DNA of 10,514 nt from Klebsiella pneumoniae (lineage in GTDB: Bacteria; Bacteroidota; Bacteroidia; Flavobacteriales; Flavobacteriaceae), in NCBI GenBank assembly GCA_943325355.2, contig CALPPA020000046.1, forward strand, positions 1-10,514, read 5' to 3'. The position numbers and the translations under genes are program-made. Below, piece after piece: positions 1 through 7,998 of the stretch. Under the pieces are notes generated by a model. The model made no database searches. It was not told the origin of the DNA and saw only the letters and a list, made by a program, of their open reading frames with translations. Position 1 is the first letter of the stretch; each line of letters begins with the position of its first letter.

Positions 1-522
1 CTTTCTGAAAGAAATCCTAAAATGCTCTGGGAAACTTTGGTTGAATTGCTTGATGAAATCCCAGACTTTAAATCGCATTTAGAGATAAAATTGATGGGAG
101 CGGTGAGTCAGGAAGTTTTTGAAACCATTTCTAGTTTTGGATTGAATCCTTATTTGAATAATTTGGGATATGTTTCCCATTCCGAAGCGATTGCTCATCA
201 AAAAAAATCACAAGTTTTATTGCTTATCGAAATCAACTCGGAAGATACCAAAAGCATTATTCCTGGAAAATTGTTCGAATATATGGTTTCTGGAAGACCT
301 ATTATTGCTATTGGACCAAACGGTTCCGACTTTGCCGAAATCATTACCAATACAAACACGGGTGTATTCTTTGATTATTCCGAGAAAATGAAACTAAAAA
401 GTGTACTTTTGGGCCATTACAATCAATTTTTAGAAGGAAAACTACAGTCGAATGGGGTTGGGCTGCAACACTATTCCAGAAAGAGTTTGACAGAAAAATT
501 GGTTGAATTGATTAACAAATAA
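1..522 (+). CDS. GT4-type glycosyltransferase, C-terminal part (5' end outside window)
   Basis: This is the C-terminal ~173 codons of a glycosyltransferase. The frame is open back to base 1 (the first codons read LSERNPK), so the ATG at 22 is most likely internal. The segment is the nucleotide-sugar-binding half of a GT-B fold. It has a Rossmann-like stretch (LEIKLMGAV, then NLGYVSHSEAI and SQVLLLIE), followed by the donor-site motif PGKLFEYMVSGRPIIAIGP near bases 265-320. The FEYM-SGRP pattern is typical of GT4 (Glycos_transf_1) enzymes, which add sugars to lipid-linked or surface glycans at the cytoplasmic face of the inner membrane. The flippase gene 49 bases downstream on the same strand supports a role in surface polysaccharide assembly. 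Donor and acceptor cannot be told from this piece. The family call is secure; the exact role is inference. Confidence 0.85.
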   Translation, partial: LSERNPKMLWETLVELLDEIPDFKSHLEIKLMGAVSQEVFETISSFGLNPYLNNLGYVSHSEAIAHQKKSQVLLLIEINSEDTKSIIPGKLFEYMVSGRPIIAIGPNGSDFAEIITNTNTGVFFDYSEKMKLKSVLLGHYNQFLEGKLQSNGVGLQHYSRKSLTEKLVELINK

Positions 523-532
523 TATATTAAAA

Positions 533-557
533 GTGAGATTGCTTCGTGCCTCACAAT
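533..557. repeat. Small hairpin repeat between glycosyltransferase and flippase
   Basis: GTGAG at 533-537 can pair with CTCAC at 550-554. An alternative register pairs ATTG (538-541) with CAAT (554-557). The core, ATTGCTTCGTGCCTCACAAT, resembles from memory a short GC-richer repeat seen between genes in many bacterial genomes (the ATTGCTTCGT...CGCAATGAC type). It stands out from the surrounding A/T-rich spacer. There is no T-tract after it, so it is not a convincing terminator. It could form a small structure in the transcript between the two genes. Its status as a dispersed repeat has not been tested here. Confidence 0.45.
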
Positions 558-571
558 GACAAAAAACAATA

Positions 572-2032
572 ATGGGAATTGTATTAAATCAGTCTTTAAA
601 GAACACTATCATAACGTACATCGGTTTTGCGATAGGCGGTATTAATACCATTTATTTGTACCCAGTTTTTCTTGGTGCTACGTATTATGCCTTATCGAAT
701 TATGTCGTTTCCAGTGCAAATGTGATTATGCCTTTATTTGCCATTGGTATGCAAAACACCTTGGTAAAATTCTATTCACAATATGAAACAAATGAGGAAA
801 GATCACGGTTTTTGTCTTTTACAGTATTGTTTCCCTTTCTCGTTATAATCCCAATGTTATTTGTAAGTTTTATTTATTACGATGAAATAGTATTCTTCTT
901 GTCTAAAAGGAATATTATTGTAAAAAAATTTATATGGCTTATCCCATTTATAGGAGTATGTATGGCATATTTCGAGATTTTTTACGCTTGGTTGCGAGTT
1001 CATATGCATACTGTTTTTGGAAATTTCATAAAGGAAGTGGGTTTGCGATCCGCTTCATTAATATTGTGTATAGGAGTATATTATCATTGGATTTCCGTTG
1101 AAGGTTTTATTTATGCCACAGCAGTAGTTTATTTCTTGGCTTTATTGGTAACTATGTTTTATGCATTTAGAATCCAAAAACCTGATTTTCAGTTCGAAAT
1201 TCCAAAAAACTCTAAAGATGTTTTGGTTTACACTTTTTATATCATTTTATCAGGAAGCGTTGCCAATTTACTTTTAGATGGGGATAAAATGATATTGAAC
1301 CAATATATGAATATTGAAAATATTGCTTATTATTCGGTTGCGACCTATATCGCTTTGGTAATTTCAGTTCCAAGTCGTTCTATGCATCAAATTGTGTATC
1401 CCATTACTGCTAAACTAATGCACGAAAACAAACATAATGAAATGGATAACTTATATAAAAAAACATCTATCAATTTACAAGTTGTGGGAGGGTATGTAAT
1501 GTTGGGTATTTTTGTCAATATTAATAAACTCTACGAATTGGTTCCTCCAGAATATGCTGGCGGTATTTTGGTAGTTTTTATTATAGGACTATCTAAATAT
1601 TTTGACTTGATTTTAGGGAATAATAATGCCATTATTTTCAATACAAAATACTATCGAACCGTTTTATTTTTGGGGGTCGCTTTAGTGATATTAACTATTG
1701 GACTAAATATGGTTTTCATTCCAATTTATGGTATTATTGGGTCAGCATTTGCCACCTTGTTATCTATTACTTTGTATAGTTTAGCCAAATTACTTTTTGT
1801 GGCGAAAAAATTAGATTTGTATCCTTTTACCAATCAAACTTTATATTCAATTGCGTTAACGCTTGTTTTGTTCCTTGGGTTTTACTTTTGGGATTTTCCT
1901 TTTCATCCTATAATTGCTATAGGTTTAAAATCAATATTGGTAACTATTGCTTATGTTTATTTGAATTACAAATATGTAATCTCTATTGAATTAAACGAAG
2001 TGATGGATAATTTATTGAAAAAATTGAAATAA
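572..2032 (+). CDS. Polysaccharide flippase, Wzx/MATE-like (MOP superfamily)
   Basis: This 486-residue polytopic inner-membrane protein probably moves lipid-linked oligosaccharide across the membrane for O-antigen, capsule or exopolysaccharide assembly. It has about 12-14 hydrophobic segments. Clear ones lie near residues 12-32, 84-104, 119-140, 176-198, 219-240, 250-270, 303-323, 361-381, 385-408, 418-436 and 443-461. The N-terminus (NTIITYIGFAIGGINTIYLYP) is typical of Polysacc_synt-family flippases, as is the charged pair in LLLDGDKMILNQY at the start of the second half. Length fits the family (about 420-500). The ATG at 572 has no Shine-Dalgarno but an A-rich leader, normal for Bacteroidota. 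It follows a glycosyltransferase gene by 49 bases and probably shares its transcript. The substrate cannot be read from sequence. A lipid II-type or teichuronate-type exporter is a less likely alternative. Confidence 0.85.
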   Translation: MGIVLNQSLKNTIITYIGFAIGGINTIYLYPVFLGATYYALSNYVVSSANVIMPLFAIGMQNTLVKFYSQYETNEERSRFLSFTVLFPFLVIIPMLFVSFIYYDEIVFFLSKRNIIVKKFIWLIPFIGVCMAYFEIFYAWLRVHMHTVFGNFIKEVGLRSASLILCIGVYYHWISVEGFIYATAVVYFLALLVTMFYAFRIQKPDFQFEIPKNSKDVLVYTFYIILSGSVANLLLDGDKMILNQYMNIENIAYYSVATYIALVISVPSRSMHQIVYPITAKLMHENKHNEMDNLYKKTSINLQVVGGYVMLGIFVNINKLYELVPPEYAGGILVVFIIGLSKYFDLILGNNNAIIFNTKYYRTVLFLGVALVILTIGLNMVFIPIYGIIGSAFATLLSITLYSLAKLLFVAKKLDLYPFTNQTLYSIALTLVLFLGFYFWDFPFHPIIAIGLKSILVTIAYVYLNYKYVISIELNEVMDNLLKKLK

Positions 2033-2075
2033 TTTTCTACTTCATTTTTTAGCTACATAAAAATAAATTACATTT

Positions 2076-2108
2076 TTGTGTATTTAATCGGATTTTTTGT
2101 TACATTTG
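2076..2108 (+). promoter_or_regulatory. Candidate Bacteroidota-type promoter for the small membrane protein gene
   Basis: TACATTTG at 2101-2108 matches the Bacteroidota sigma-factor -7 consensus TAnnTTTG exactly. A TTG at 2076-2078 lies 22 bases upstream as a possible -33 element, slightly longer than the usual spacing. Transcription would start near 2114-2116, about 100 bases before the ATG. The match is short and the region is AT-rich, so a chance hit is possible. Confidence 0.4.
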
Positions 2109-2150
2109 TCGTATATTATTATGTGCGATAATTAAATTGTAGGTAATAAC

Positions 2151-2176
2151 TTAATTTTATTAACGTTTAAAATTAA
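2151..2176. repeat. AT-only inverted repeat in the 5' leader
   Basis: TTAATTTTA (2151-2159) and TAAAATTAA (2168-2176) form a perfect 9-bp inverted repeat. They flank an 8-base centre that itself contains the palindrome AACGTT (2162-2167). It lies 40 bases before the ATG at 2216 and downstream of the candidate promoter. As RNA the all-A/T stem would be weak. As DNA it could be an operator. The rest of the 183-base gap (2033-2215) shows nothing else I can support. Confidence 0.35.
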
Positions 2177-2215
2177 TTAAAACACACACAATTAACAGCT
2201 AATTAAATTCCCCAA

Positions 2216-2527
2216 ATGATTATGGAAAGCCATCAAATTAACCACGCTGAAAACCTACAAAAATACACACGTACTATTGCAAATAAGATGCAAAAAGGAT
2301 TTGTAGTTATAGAAAATAATGACAAATTGCCTTTTGCTGTATTAACAAAAGAAGGATTTGATATACATCAAGGGCTCAATTTTTTATTTTTTTGCGCTAC
2401 TTTAGGGCTATGGTCTTTGCCGTGGCTTTATATGAGCCGCGTTAGTTCTAAAGAAAAGATGATTCTCATTGCGATTGATGAAGATGGAAATACTTTTGAG
2501 CAGAGATGTCGTAATTACAAAAACTGA
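2216..2527 (+). CDS. Small hypothetical membrane protein, 103 aa
   Basis: I do not recognise a named family. The protein has a polar N-terminal part (residues 1-50, including KGFVVIENNDKLPFAVLTKEG). One hydrophobic span follows, about residues 53-74, with the motif CATLGLWSLPWLYM. A short soluble tail (KMILIAIDEDGNTFEQRC) completes it. The TLGLW...PW span loosely recalls small membrane proteins of other phyla that share a TLGLW-x-x-W segment; this is resemblance by eye only. Two ATGs are possible, at 2216 and 2222 (residues 1 and 3), and neither has a Shine-Dalgarno. A candidate promoter and an inverted repeat lie upstream, suggesting independent transcription from the flippase gene. The stop codon abuts the stop of the convergent E1 gene. 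The coding call is supported by the length, the coherent membrane segment and the upstream signals. Function is unknown. Confidence 0.7.
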   Translation: MIMESHQINHAENLQKYTRTIANKMQKGFVVIENNDKLPFAVLTKEGFDIHQGLNFLFFCATLGLWSLPWLYMSRVSSKEKMILIAIDEDGNTFEQRCRNYKN

Positions 2528-4936
2528 TTAATACAAACTAGGATATTTTGATGGATTTACTTCATTCATCATTGTATATACTTTTTCGAAAATATCTTCT
2601 ATTGAAGGTTTCGAAAAATAATCACCATCTGTTCCGTAAGCTGGTCTATGTGCTTTAGCGGTCAAGGTTTGTGGTTTGCTGTCTAAATAATTATAGCCGT
2701 CTTGATTTTCAATAATTTGTTGTAAAATATAAGCCGATGCCCCTCCAGGAAGGTCTTCGTCGATTATCAACAGTCTATTTGTTTTAGCAATACTTTTTGC
2801 TATATCGTGTTTAATGTCAAATGGAAGTAAGGATTGCATATCTATGATTTCACAATCAATTCCTATTTCCATTAGCTCTTTAGCAGCTTCTTCTACTAAT
2901 CTCAATGTAGAACCATAAGAAACTAGAGTCATATCGTTCCCTTTTTTTATAGTTTCAATTTCTCCAATTGGTGTTTTGAATTCGCCATAGTTCAACGGCA
3001 TCTTTTCTTTCAATCTATAGCCATTAAGGCATTCGATTACAAGTGCCGGTTCATCGCAGTCAAACAAAGTATTATAAAAACCTGCTGCTTTAGTCATATT
3101 TCTAGGTACTAAAATATGAATTCCTCTTAAGGAGTTTATAATCATTCCCATTGGGGAACCTGAATGCCAAATTCCTTCCAATCTGTGTCCTCGAGTTCTT
3201 ATAATTAATGGAGCTTTCTGTTTTCCTACTGTTCTGTATTGCAATGTTGCTAAATCATCACTCAAAATCTGTATAGCGTACAACAAATAGTCTAAGTATT
3301 GAATTTCGGCTATAGGCCGAAGTCCTCTCAACGCCAATCCTATTCCCTGACCGATAATGGACGCTTCCCTGATTCCTACATCAGCAACACGGAGTTCACC
3401 AAATTTTTCTTGTAATCCAACTAATCCTTGATTTACATCGCCAATATTTCCGGCATCTTCACCAAAAATTAAGGCTTCTGGGTATTTTGTAAATATAGCA
3501 TCAAAATTATCTCGCAAAATCATTCTGCCATCAGTATCTGCTTTTGCCTCCAATTCGTATTTAGGCAAAACTTCTTTCACTGAAAAAACATTCCAATTCG
3601 ATTCTGAAAATAAATTACTGCTAAATTTTTGTTGGGTTTCATTAGTAAATGCTTTAATCCAACTTGACAAATCTGTTTTGCAACTTTCATTGACCATCAT
3701 TCGTAAAGCCTTACGAGCCGAAACTAGAATTTCCTTTTTCAGAGGTGTTTTTATTCTGCTTAAATCGGCAACAATTTTCAGGATTCTTTCTTTATTTTTA
3801 CTCGAAGGAGCTATTTTTTCAAGTAATGCTATTAGTTCTTTTTCCTCTTGAACTATAGGTTCTATAAAAGCTTTCCAAGCTGCAACTTTGCCTTCAAGAA
3901 CTTCTTGTTTTGTAATTATATCAATCTCATCAATTTCTTCTGGAGAGGCTATGTTGATAGCAATCATCCATAATTTCATTTGTCGAATGCAGTCAAAATC
4001 TTTTTCCCAATCTAGTCTTGTTGCGTCTTTATATCTTTCGTGAGATCCTGAACTGGAATGTCCTTGAGGTTGCGTTAATTGATTCACGTGAATTATTACT
4101 GGAATATGTTTTTCACGAGCTAAATCAGCTGCTTTTTCATAAGTTTCGATCAGACTGGCATAATCCCAGCCTTTGACTTTTAAGATTTCGAAACCGTTGC
4201 TATCTCCCTCTCGTTGGTATCCTTTTAAAATTTCGGAAATACTTTCTTTAGTGGTTTGATGAACTGCGTGAACTGAAATTCCATATTCATCGTCCCAAAC
4301 ACTTAAAACAATGGGTACTTGTAATACTCCTGCAGCATTTATTGTTTCAAAAAATAATCCTTCGGATGTACTTGCATTTCCAATGGTTCCCCAAGAAATT
4401 TCATTACCATTATTGGAAAAATTAGCTTTATTGGTTATTTCAGGAATGTTTCTATAAATTTTTGAAGCTTGCGCAATCCCCAACATTCTAGGCATTTGCG
4501 ATGCTGTAGGCGAAATGTCGGCGCTAGAATTTTTTTGTTTTGTCAAATCTTTCCAACTACCATCTTCGTTTAAGCTGTGGGTCATAAAATGGCCACCCAT
4601 TTGCCTCCCAGCTGACATAGGTTCCTGAGAAATATCGGTATGACCGTATAAACCCGCAAAAAATTGTTGGATTGTTAATTGACCAATAGCCATCATGAAC
4701 GTTTGATCGCGATAATATCCGGAACGGAAATCACCGTTTCTAAAGAACTTGGCCATTGCTAATTGGGGAACTTCTTTTCCGTCACCAAAAATGCCAAATT
4801 TTGCTTTTCCTGTCAAAACTTCCTTGCGACCCAATAAGCTGCATTCTCTGCTTGTGATTGCTATTTTGTAATCATTTAACACCTCTGTTCTGAAGTCTTC
4901 AAAGGTCAATGCAGTATTGGTTTTTTCTTTTATCAT
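2528..4936 (-). CDS. Fused alpha/beta E1 of a 2-oxoacid dehydrogenase (branched-chain type likely)
   Basis: This 802-residue thiamine-diphosphate enzyme would decarboxylate a 2-oxoacid and pass the acyl group to a lipoyl-E2. Branched-chain 2-oxoacids are the likely substrates, as in the homologous Bacteroidota proteins. Residues ~25-330 are the E1-alpha half: GRQMGGHFM (110-118), the TPP motif region GNASTSEG (186-193) to WDDEYGIS (214-221), and the loop histidine in QGHSSSGSHERY (H293). A linker covers ~330-460. Residues ~470-640 are the E1-beta pyrimidine domain: FGEDAGNIGDV, the probable catalytic Glu in GIREASIIG (E524), and HSGSP (H591). Residues ~645-785 are the transketolase C-terminal domain. 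The canonical GDG...N metal ligands appear as N187...D216, with the usual 29-residue spacing. E2 and E3 genes are not in the window. The frame is continuous, so this is a true fusion and not two genes. The ATG at 4936 has an A-rich leader. Confidence 0.9.
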   Translation of the reverse strand: MIKEKTNTALTFEDFRTEVLNDYKIAITSRECSLLGRKEVLTGKAKFGIFGDGKEVPQLAMAKFFRNGDFRSGYYRDQTFMMAIGQLTIQQFFAGLYGHTDISQEPMSAGRQMGGHFMTHSLNEDGSWKDLTKQKNSSADISPTASQMPRMLGIAQASKIYRNIPEITNKANFSNNGNEISWGTIGNASTSEGLFFETINAAGVLQVPIVLSVWDDEYGISVHAVHQTTKESISEILKGYQREGDSNGFEILKVKGWDYASLIETYEKAADLAREKHIPVIIHVNQLTQPQGHSSSGSHERYKDATRLDWEKDFDCIRQMKLWMIAINIASPEEIDEIDIITKQEVLEGKVAAWKAFIEPIVQEEKELIALLEKIAPSSKNKERILKIVADLSRIKTPLKKEILVSARKALRMMVNESCKTDLSSWIKAFTNETQQKFSSNLFSESNWNVFSVKEVLPKYELEAKADTDGRMILRDNFDAIFTKYPEALIFGEDAGNIGDVNQGLVGLQEKFGELRVADVGIREASIIGQGIGLALRGLRPIAEIQYLDYLLYAIQILSDDLATLQYRTVGKQKAPLIIRTRGHRLEGIWHSGSPMGMIINSLRGIHILVPRNMTKAAGFYNTLFDCDEPALVIECLNGYRLKEKMPLNYGEFKTPIGEIETIKKGNDMTLVSYGSTLRLVEEAAKELMEIGIDCEIIDMQSLLPFDIKHDIAKSIAKTNRLLIIDEDLPGGASAYILQQIIENQDGYNYLDSKPQTLTAKAHRPAYGTDGDYFSKPSIEDIFEKVYTMMNEVNPSKYPSLY

Positions 4937-4961
4937 AATTGAAAAGTATCACTTTACGGGG

Positions 4962-4969
4962 CAAACTTA
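4962..4969 (-). promoter_or_regulatory. Candidate -7 box for the E1 gene
   Basis: On the minus strand this reads TAAGTTTG, an exact match to TAnnTTTG. It lies 25 bases before the ATG at 4936, which would give a leader of about 20 bases. No clear TTG sits at the -33 distance. The remainder of the 187-base gap (4937-5123) is very AT-rich. It holds a weak 7-bp inverted repeat (ATTGAAA at 4997-5003, TTTCAAT at 5019-5025) and no convincing terminator for the gene upstream. Confidence 0.4.
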
Positions 4970-5123
4970 ATTAAAAACTAGCTATTTTCATAATTCATTG
5001 AAAGAAATACAATTTAATTTTCAATAATTTATTTTTGATAAATGACAGTTTCTTTAAGTAATATTTAGTAAAATAAAAACATCTTTGATAATAATTCAAT
5101 GAAAACTATGATTTTATATTCAA

Positions 5124-7973
5124 TTAAAACCATTTTCTTGTAAAAAGCTGAATGAATTTATCTGGATTTAATGTGATTACAAATCTTATTTTTTCATTGT
5201 AATTGGGTTGGTTTATTTCCCACCCATTATTAGAATGTATTGGAAAAAACAATTCAAAATAGTCTGGAAGTAAATTAAAACGGATACCACTATTGTATAC
5301 GAAATTCTGTTTTTGTTGCGTATTTTTTACAAAACCTACATCTCCATATAATTCTATCCAATTCCAAATAGAATAACTAGCATTCAATGTTGTAATCCAT
5401 TGGTTGGCATACGGAGTGCTTAATTTTGATTTAAATCCACCTTCAGCCAAAATAAATTCCTGGCTAACAATTCCAGTGCTTGAAGATCTTCCTAAATAGG
5501 CGTAATCAAATAGATAATCTGTAGGTCTGTCTAATGCGAAGCTAAAAAAATCAGAATTGCTAGAGTTATACAAAAAACTACCAGCATACAATCTAAGGTT
5601 AAGTTGACGATTGTCTTCGAATAGTTTTCTGTATTGCATTTCGGTTGAAATTTTACCAAATTCACCCGAAAATTGAATATCTCCCACAAAACTAATGTGA
5701 TTGGTAAGTTCAGTTCTTGAGTTGATATATTTTGCATTAAAAACGGAATAATCCTGCAGCGAGCTATCAACAACAATTTCGCTCTTTTCTCTATTGATGA
5801 CTACTTGTCGAAAAAGAACCATTTGTTTTCTGTTGTCTCTAAAGTCTTCATTGCGAAATTGCATTAAAACCATAGGATTTATTTTTAGATAAGTTGCATC
5901 AGGAGCATAATGGAAATATGAAGTACTGACAGAATATTTTACGTTAAACATACTACTCTCTCTGTAATCTTTATTAATTACAAAGGCTGCAGAACCGGTT
6001 ATTGACTTTGATTTTATAGAATAAGTTGGATTTATATCATAAACAAATGGCCTATTTAAAATGGCTCGGTTGTGAAATCGAATCCCTGGAGAAAGTCCAT
6101 CATAAACGTTATAAGTTAGAATTGGCGCATATATAATTTGATTATAATATGAATCTTCTAAATCTTTTACAAAAGCAAATTTAATTGGGCGATTATTAGG
6201 ATAAAAACCTTCAAGTTTATTCCAGTTATTTCTTAAATTAAATTCTGGAACTTCATTTTTAAAGTTGATGATAATTTTTTCGGCTTCTTTTCTATCCACT
6301 GAATAAATACTGTCCTCTTTTATGGGTTCTATCCATTTTTTAAAAACAATGGTGTCATTTTTTATGCCATAAACTGGAATTGGAACTGCAACTTTAGTTC
6401 TGTTATTCAACGAAAAGCTAACAATGTCTTTGGTTTTTGTCACATTCGAAAACTTATAATCTATGATTTCACGTGAATTTATGATGGTATTAAAAAACCA
6501 GTCAATATCTTTATTGGTGTTCGATTTTAAAATAGTTTCAAAATCATTCCCATTAGTTAGTTTTTCCTTGTTTTGAGCATTGAATTGTTTAATACTATTA
6601 GACATATATTGGTTTCCAAGGTAATCATCTAAATAGGTTAAACTCAATCCAGCTCTATATTTACTTGCAATTTGTTCATTAAATTTAATTAAAGTATTTT
6701 TAGAACTACCTAAGGGTTGGTCTAAATTTTTTCTAGCCATAAGCAAATAAAAATAACTGTATTGCTCATTGAAATCTAGGTTTAATAAATGAAATCCTTT
6801 AAATAATTTAAAATCCGAAACACGTCCTGTCATTTTACAATCAGGATAGTATTCGTCAATATATCTCATCATAGTATATATTTGAATTCCATCGTAAATC
6901 CAGTTGTCTTTTCGCGGGTCTAACTTCAAATTATTTTTCAAATAATTGTTCAAGTAGGTTTTTAAAAACTTAATTTCAAACAAGAAATCATCAGGAAACG
7001 GAACCAAAAAAGTGGGCATTTGGTTCAATCCATAAAAGGGATTTCGATCATAATCAGCTTGAGAAACAGTAATTTTTTCATATTGAGATTTTCCAATCAA
7101 ATTTTCAGAAAAATTCACGACTCTATCAATAACAATCGCTTTTTGAATTTCGTTAGCCTTGTAGCCTCTTAAATTCGTCTGGACTTCGACTGAACTGTTT
7201 TTGTAGCTGCGAAAACTGGATTTTGGTTCTAAAAAAACGCTAAAATCAACTCTGTTATTTCCTTTCAATTCATAAATTATGGAGCTTTCATCATTGGAAG
7301 TTATTTCGCTATCCAAATCTGTCGTTAATTCAAAATTATTTTCTTTCCTTCCAGACAGGTTGGGTATTCTAAATAGTATTTCAAAATTACAAATTGCATT
7401 GGCTATATCATCCAGATTGAAATTATTGTATTTAATAAAACCGTGATTTTCATAACGAGCAGGAGTCAGGAACCAGTTTCTTAAATACATTCCACCTTTG
7501 TCTATATGACCATAATGGGTAAATTTATTATCCGGAACTTTAACAATATAACTAAGGTTTAGAATAATTTTTTCATTTGGAGCTAATTTATTTTCCAATT
7601 TGATAATTATAAAGTCAGGATTTTTTTCAGTTCTTTCCCAAGAAAGTTTTGCTCTATCAGTTGAAGAAATGGTGATGATGTTCGTGCTTCCTCGTTCTTT
7701 TTCTGAGGCTAAATGAAAACCTCTATAAAACTCATCTGAAAATCGTTTGGCCAAGGGTGTTGTTTTTGACGAATAGGCATTGTTCCAGTCATTCAAAACA
7801 ATAGAAGTTAAGGTATCTGCAGTTTGATTAAAAAACTCGATTTTCTGTAATACTGTCAAGGTTTTCTTTTCCATATTTACTTCAACATCAATATGGGAAT
7901 GATGTTGTGAATATTGTTTTATAGAAGTTAATAAAACAAAAATGAAAAGGATATATTTAAAGAATGATTTCAA
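5124..7973 (-). CDS. M1-aminopeptidase-like protein lacking the zinc motif, with C-terminal predicted outer-membrane barrel
   Basis: This 949-residue exported protein starts with a signal peptide (residues 1-23, MKSFFKYILFIFVLLTS then KQYSQ; no lipobox Cys). Residues ~25-250 resemble the N-terminal beta domain of M1 (gluzincin) peptidases (TLTVLQKIEFFNQTADTLTSIVLNDW). Residues ~290-500 resemble the helical catalytic domain, but HEXXH is absent from the whole protein. By eye, its place is taken by FEIKF (332-336), and the third-ligand motif W-x-x-E-G by WIYDG (358-362). Residues ~600-949 are rich in alternating beta segments and end in Phe (FTRKWF), as expected of an outer-membrane barrel. The start is TTG at 7973-7971: an in-frame TAA lies at 7985-7983 and no ATG or GTG intervenes. 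The next ATG (codon 34) would delete the signal peptide. It follows the LOG gene by 40 bases, so it is probably in an operon with it. Peptidase activity is unlikely from sequence; a binding or scaffold role is inference. Confidence 0.75.
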   Translation of the reverse strand: MKSFFKYILFIFVLLTSIKQYSQHHSHIDVEVNMEKKTLTVLQKIEFFNQTADTLTSIVLNDWNNAYSSKTTPLAKRFSDEFYRGFHLASEKERGSTNIITISSTDRAKLSWERTEKNPDFIIIKLENKLAPNEKIILNLSYIVKVPDNKFTHYGHIDKGGMYLRNWFLTPARYENHGFIKYNNFNLDDIANAICNFEILFRIPNLSGRKENNFELTTDLDSEITSNDESSIIYELKGNNRVDFSVFLEPKSSFRSYKNSSVEVQTNLRGYKANEIQKAIVIDRVVNFSENLIGKSQYEKITVSQADYDRNPFYGLNQMPTFLVPFPDDFLFEIKFLKTYLNNYLKNNLKLDPRKDNWIYDGIQIYTMMRYIDEYYPDCKMTGRVSDFKLFKGFHLLNLDFNEQYSYFYLLMARKNLDQPLGSSKNTLIKFNEQIASKYRAGLSLTYLDDYLGNQYMSNSIKQFNAQNKEKLTNGNDFETILKSNTNKDIDWFFNTIINSREIIDYKFSNVTKTKDIVSFSLNNRTKVAVPIPVYGIKNDTIVFKKWIEPIKEDSIYSVDRKEAEKIIINFKNEVPEFNLRNNWNKLEGFYPNNRPIKFAFVKDLEDSYYNQIIYAPILTYNVYDGLSPGIRFHNRAILNRPFVYDINPTYSIKSKSITGSAAFVINKDYRESSMFNVKYSVSTSYFHYAPDATYLKINPMVLMQFRNEDFRDNRKQMVLFRQVVINREKSEIVVDSSLQDYSVFNAKYINSRTELTNHISFVGDIQFSGEFGKISTEMQYRKLFEDNRQLNLRLYAGSFLYNSSNSDFFSFALDRPTDYLFDYAYLGRSSSTGIVSQEFILAEGGFKSKLSTPYANQWITTLNASYSIWNWIELYGDVGFVKNTQQKQNFVYNSGIRFNLLPDYFELFFPIHSNNGWEINQPNYNEKIRFVITLNPDKFIQLFTRKWF

Positions 7974-7998
7974 CAGTAAGTTTTAATTAGGAAAGATA

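Noticed and set aside
170..391. 73-codon open frame on the + strand
   Set aside because: It overlaps the glycosyltransferase in another frame and encodes no recognisable protein; shadow of the real gene.
3900..4000. Possible split of the E1 gene into separate alpha and beta genes
   Set aside because: The reading frame runs unbroken through the linker, with no stop or reinitiation signal, so it is a genuine fusion.
5531..5776. 81-codon open frame on the - strand
   Set aside because: It lies wholly inside the barrel part of the M1-like protein in another frame, with no start context or family resemblance.
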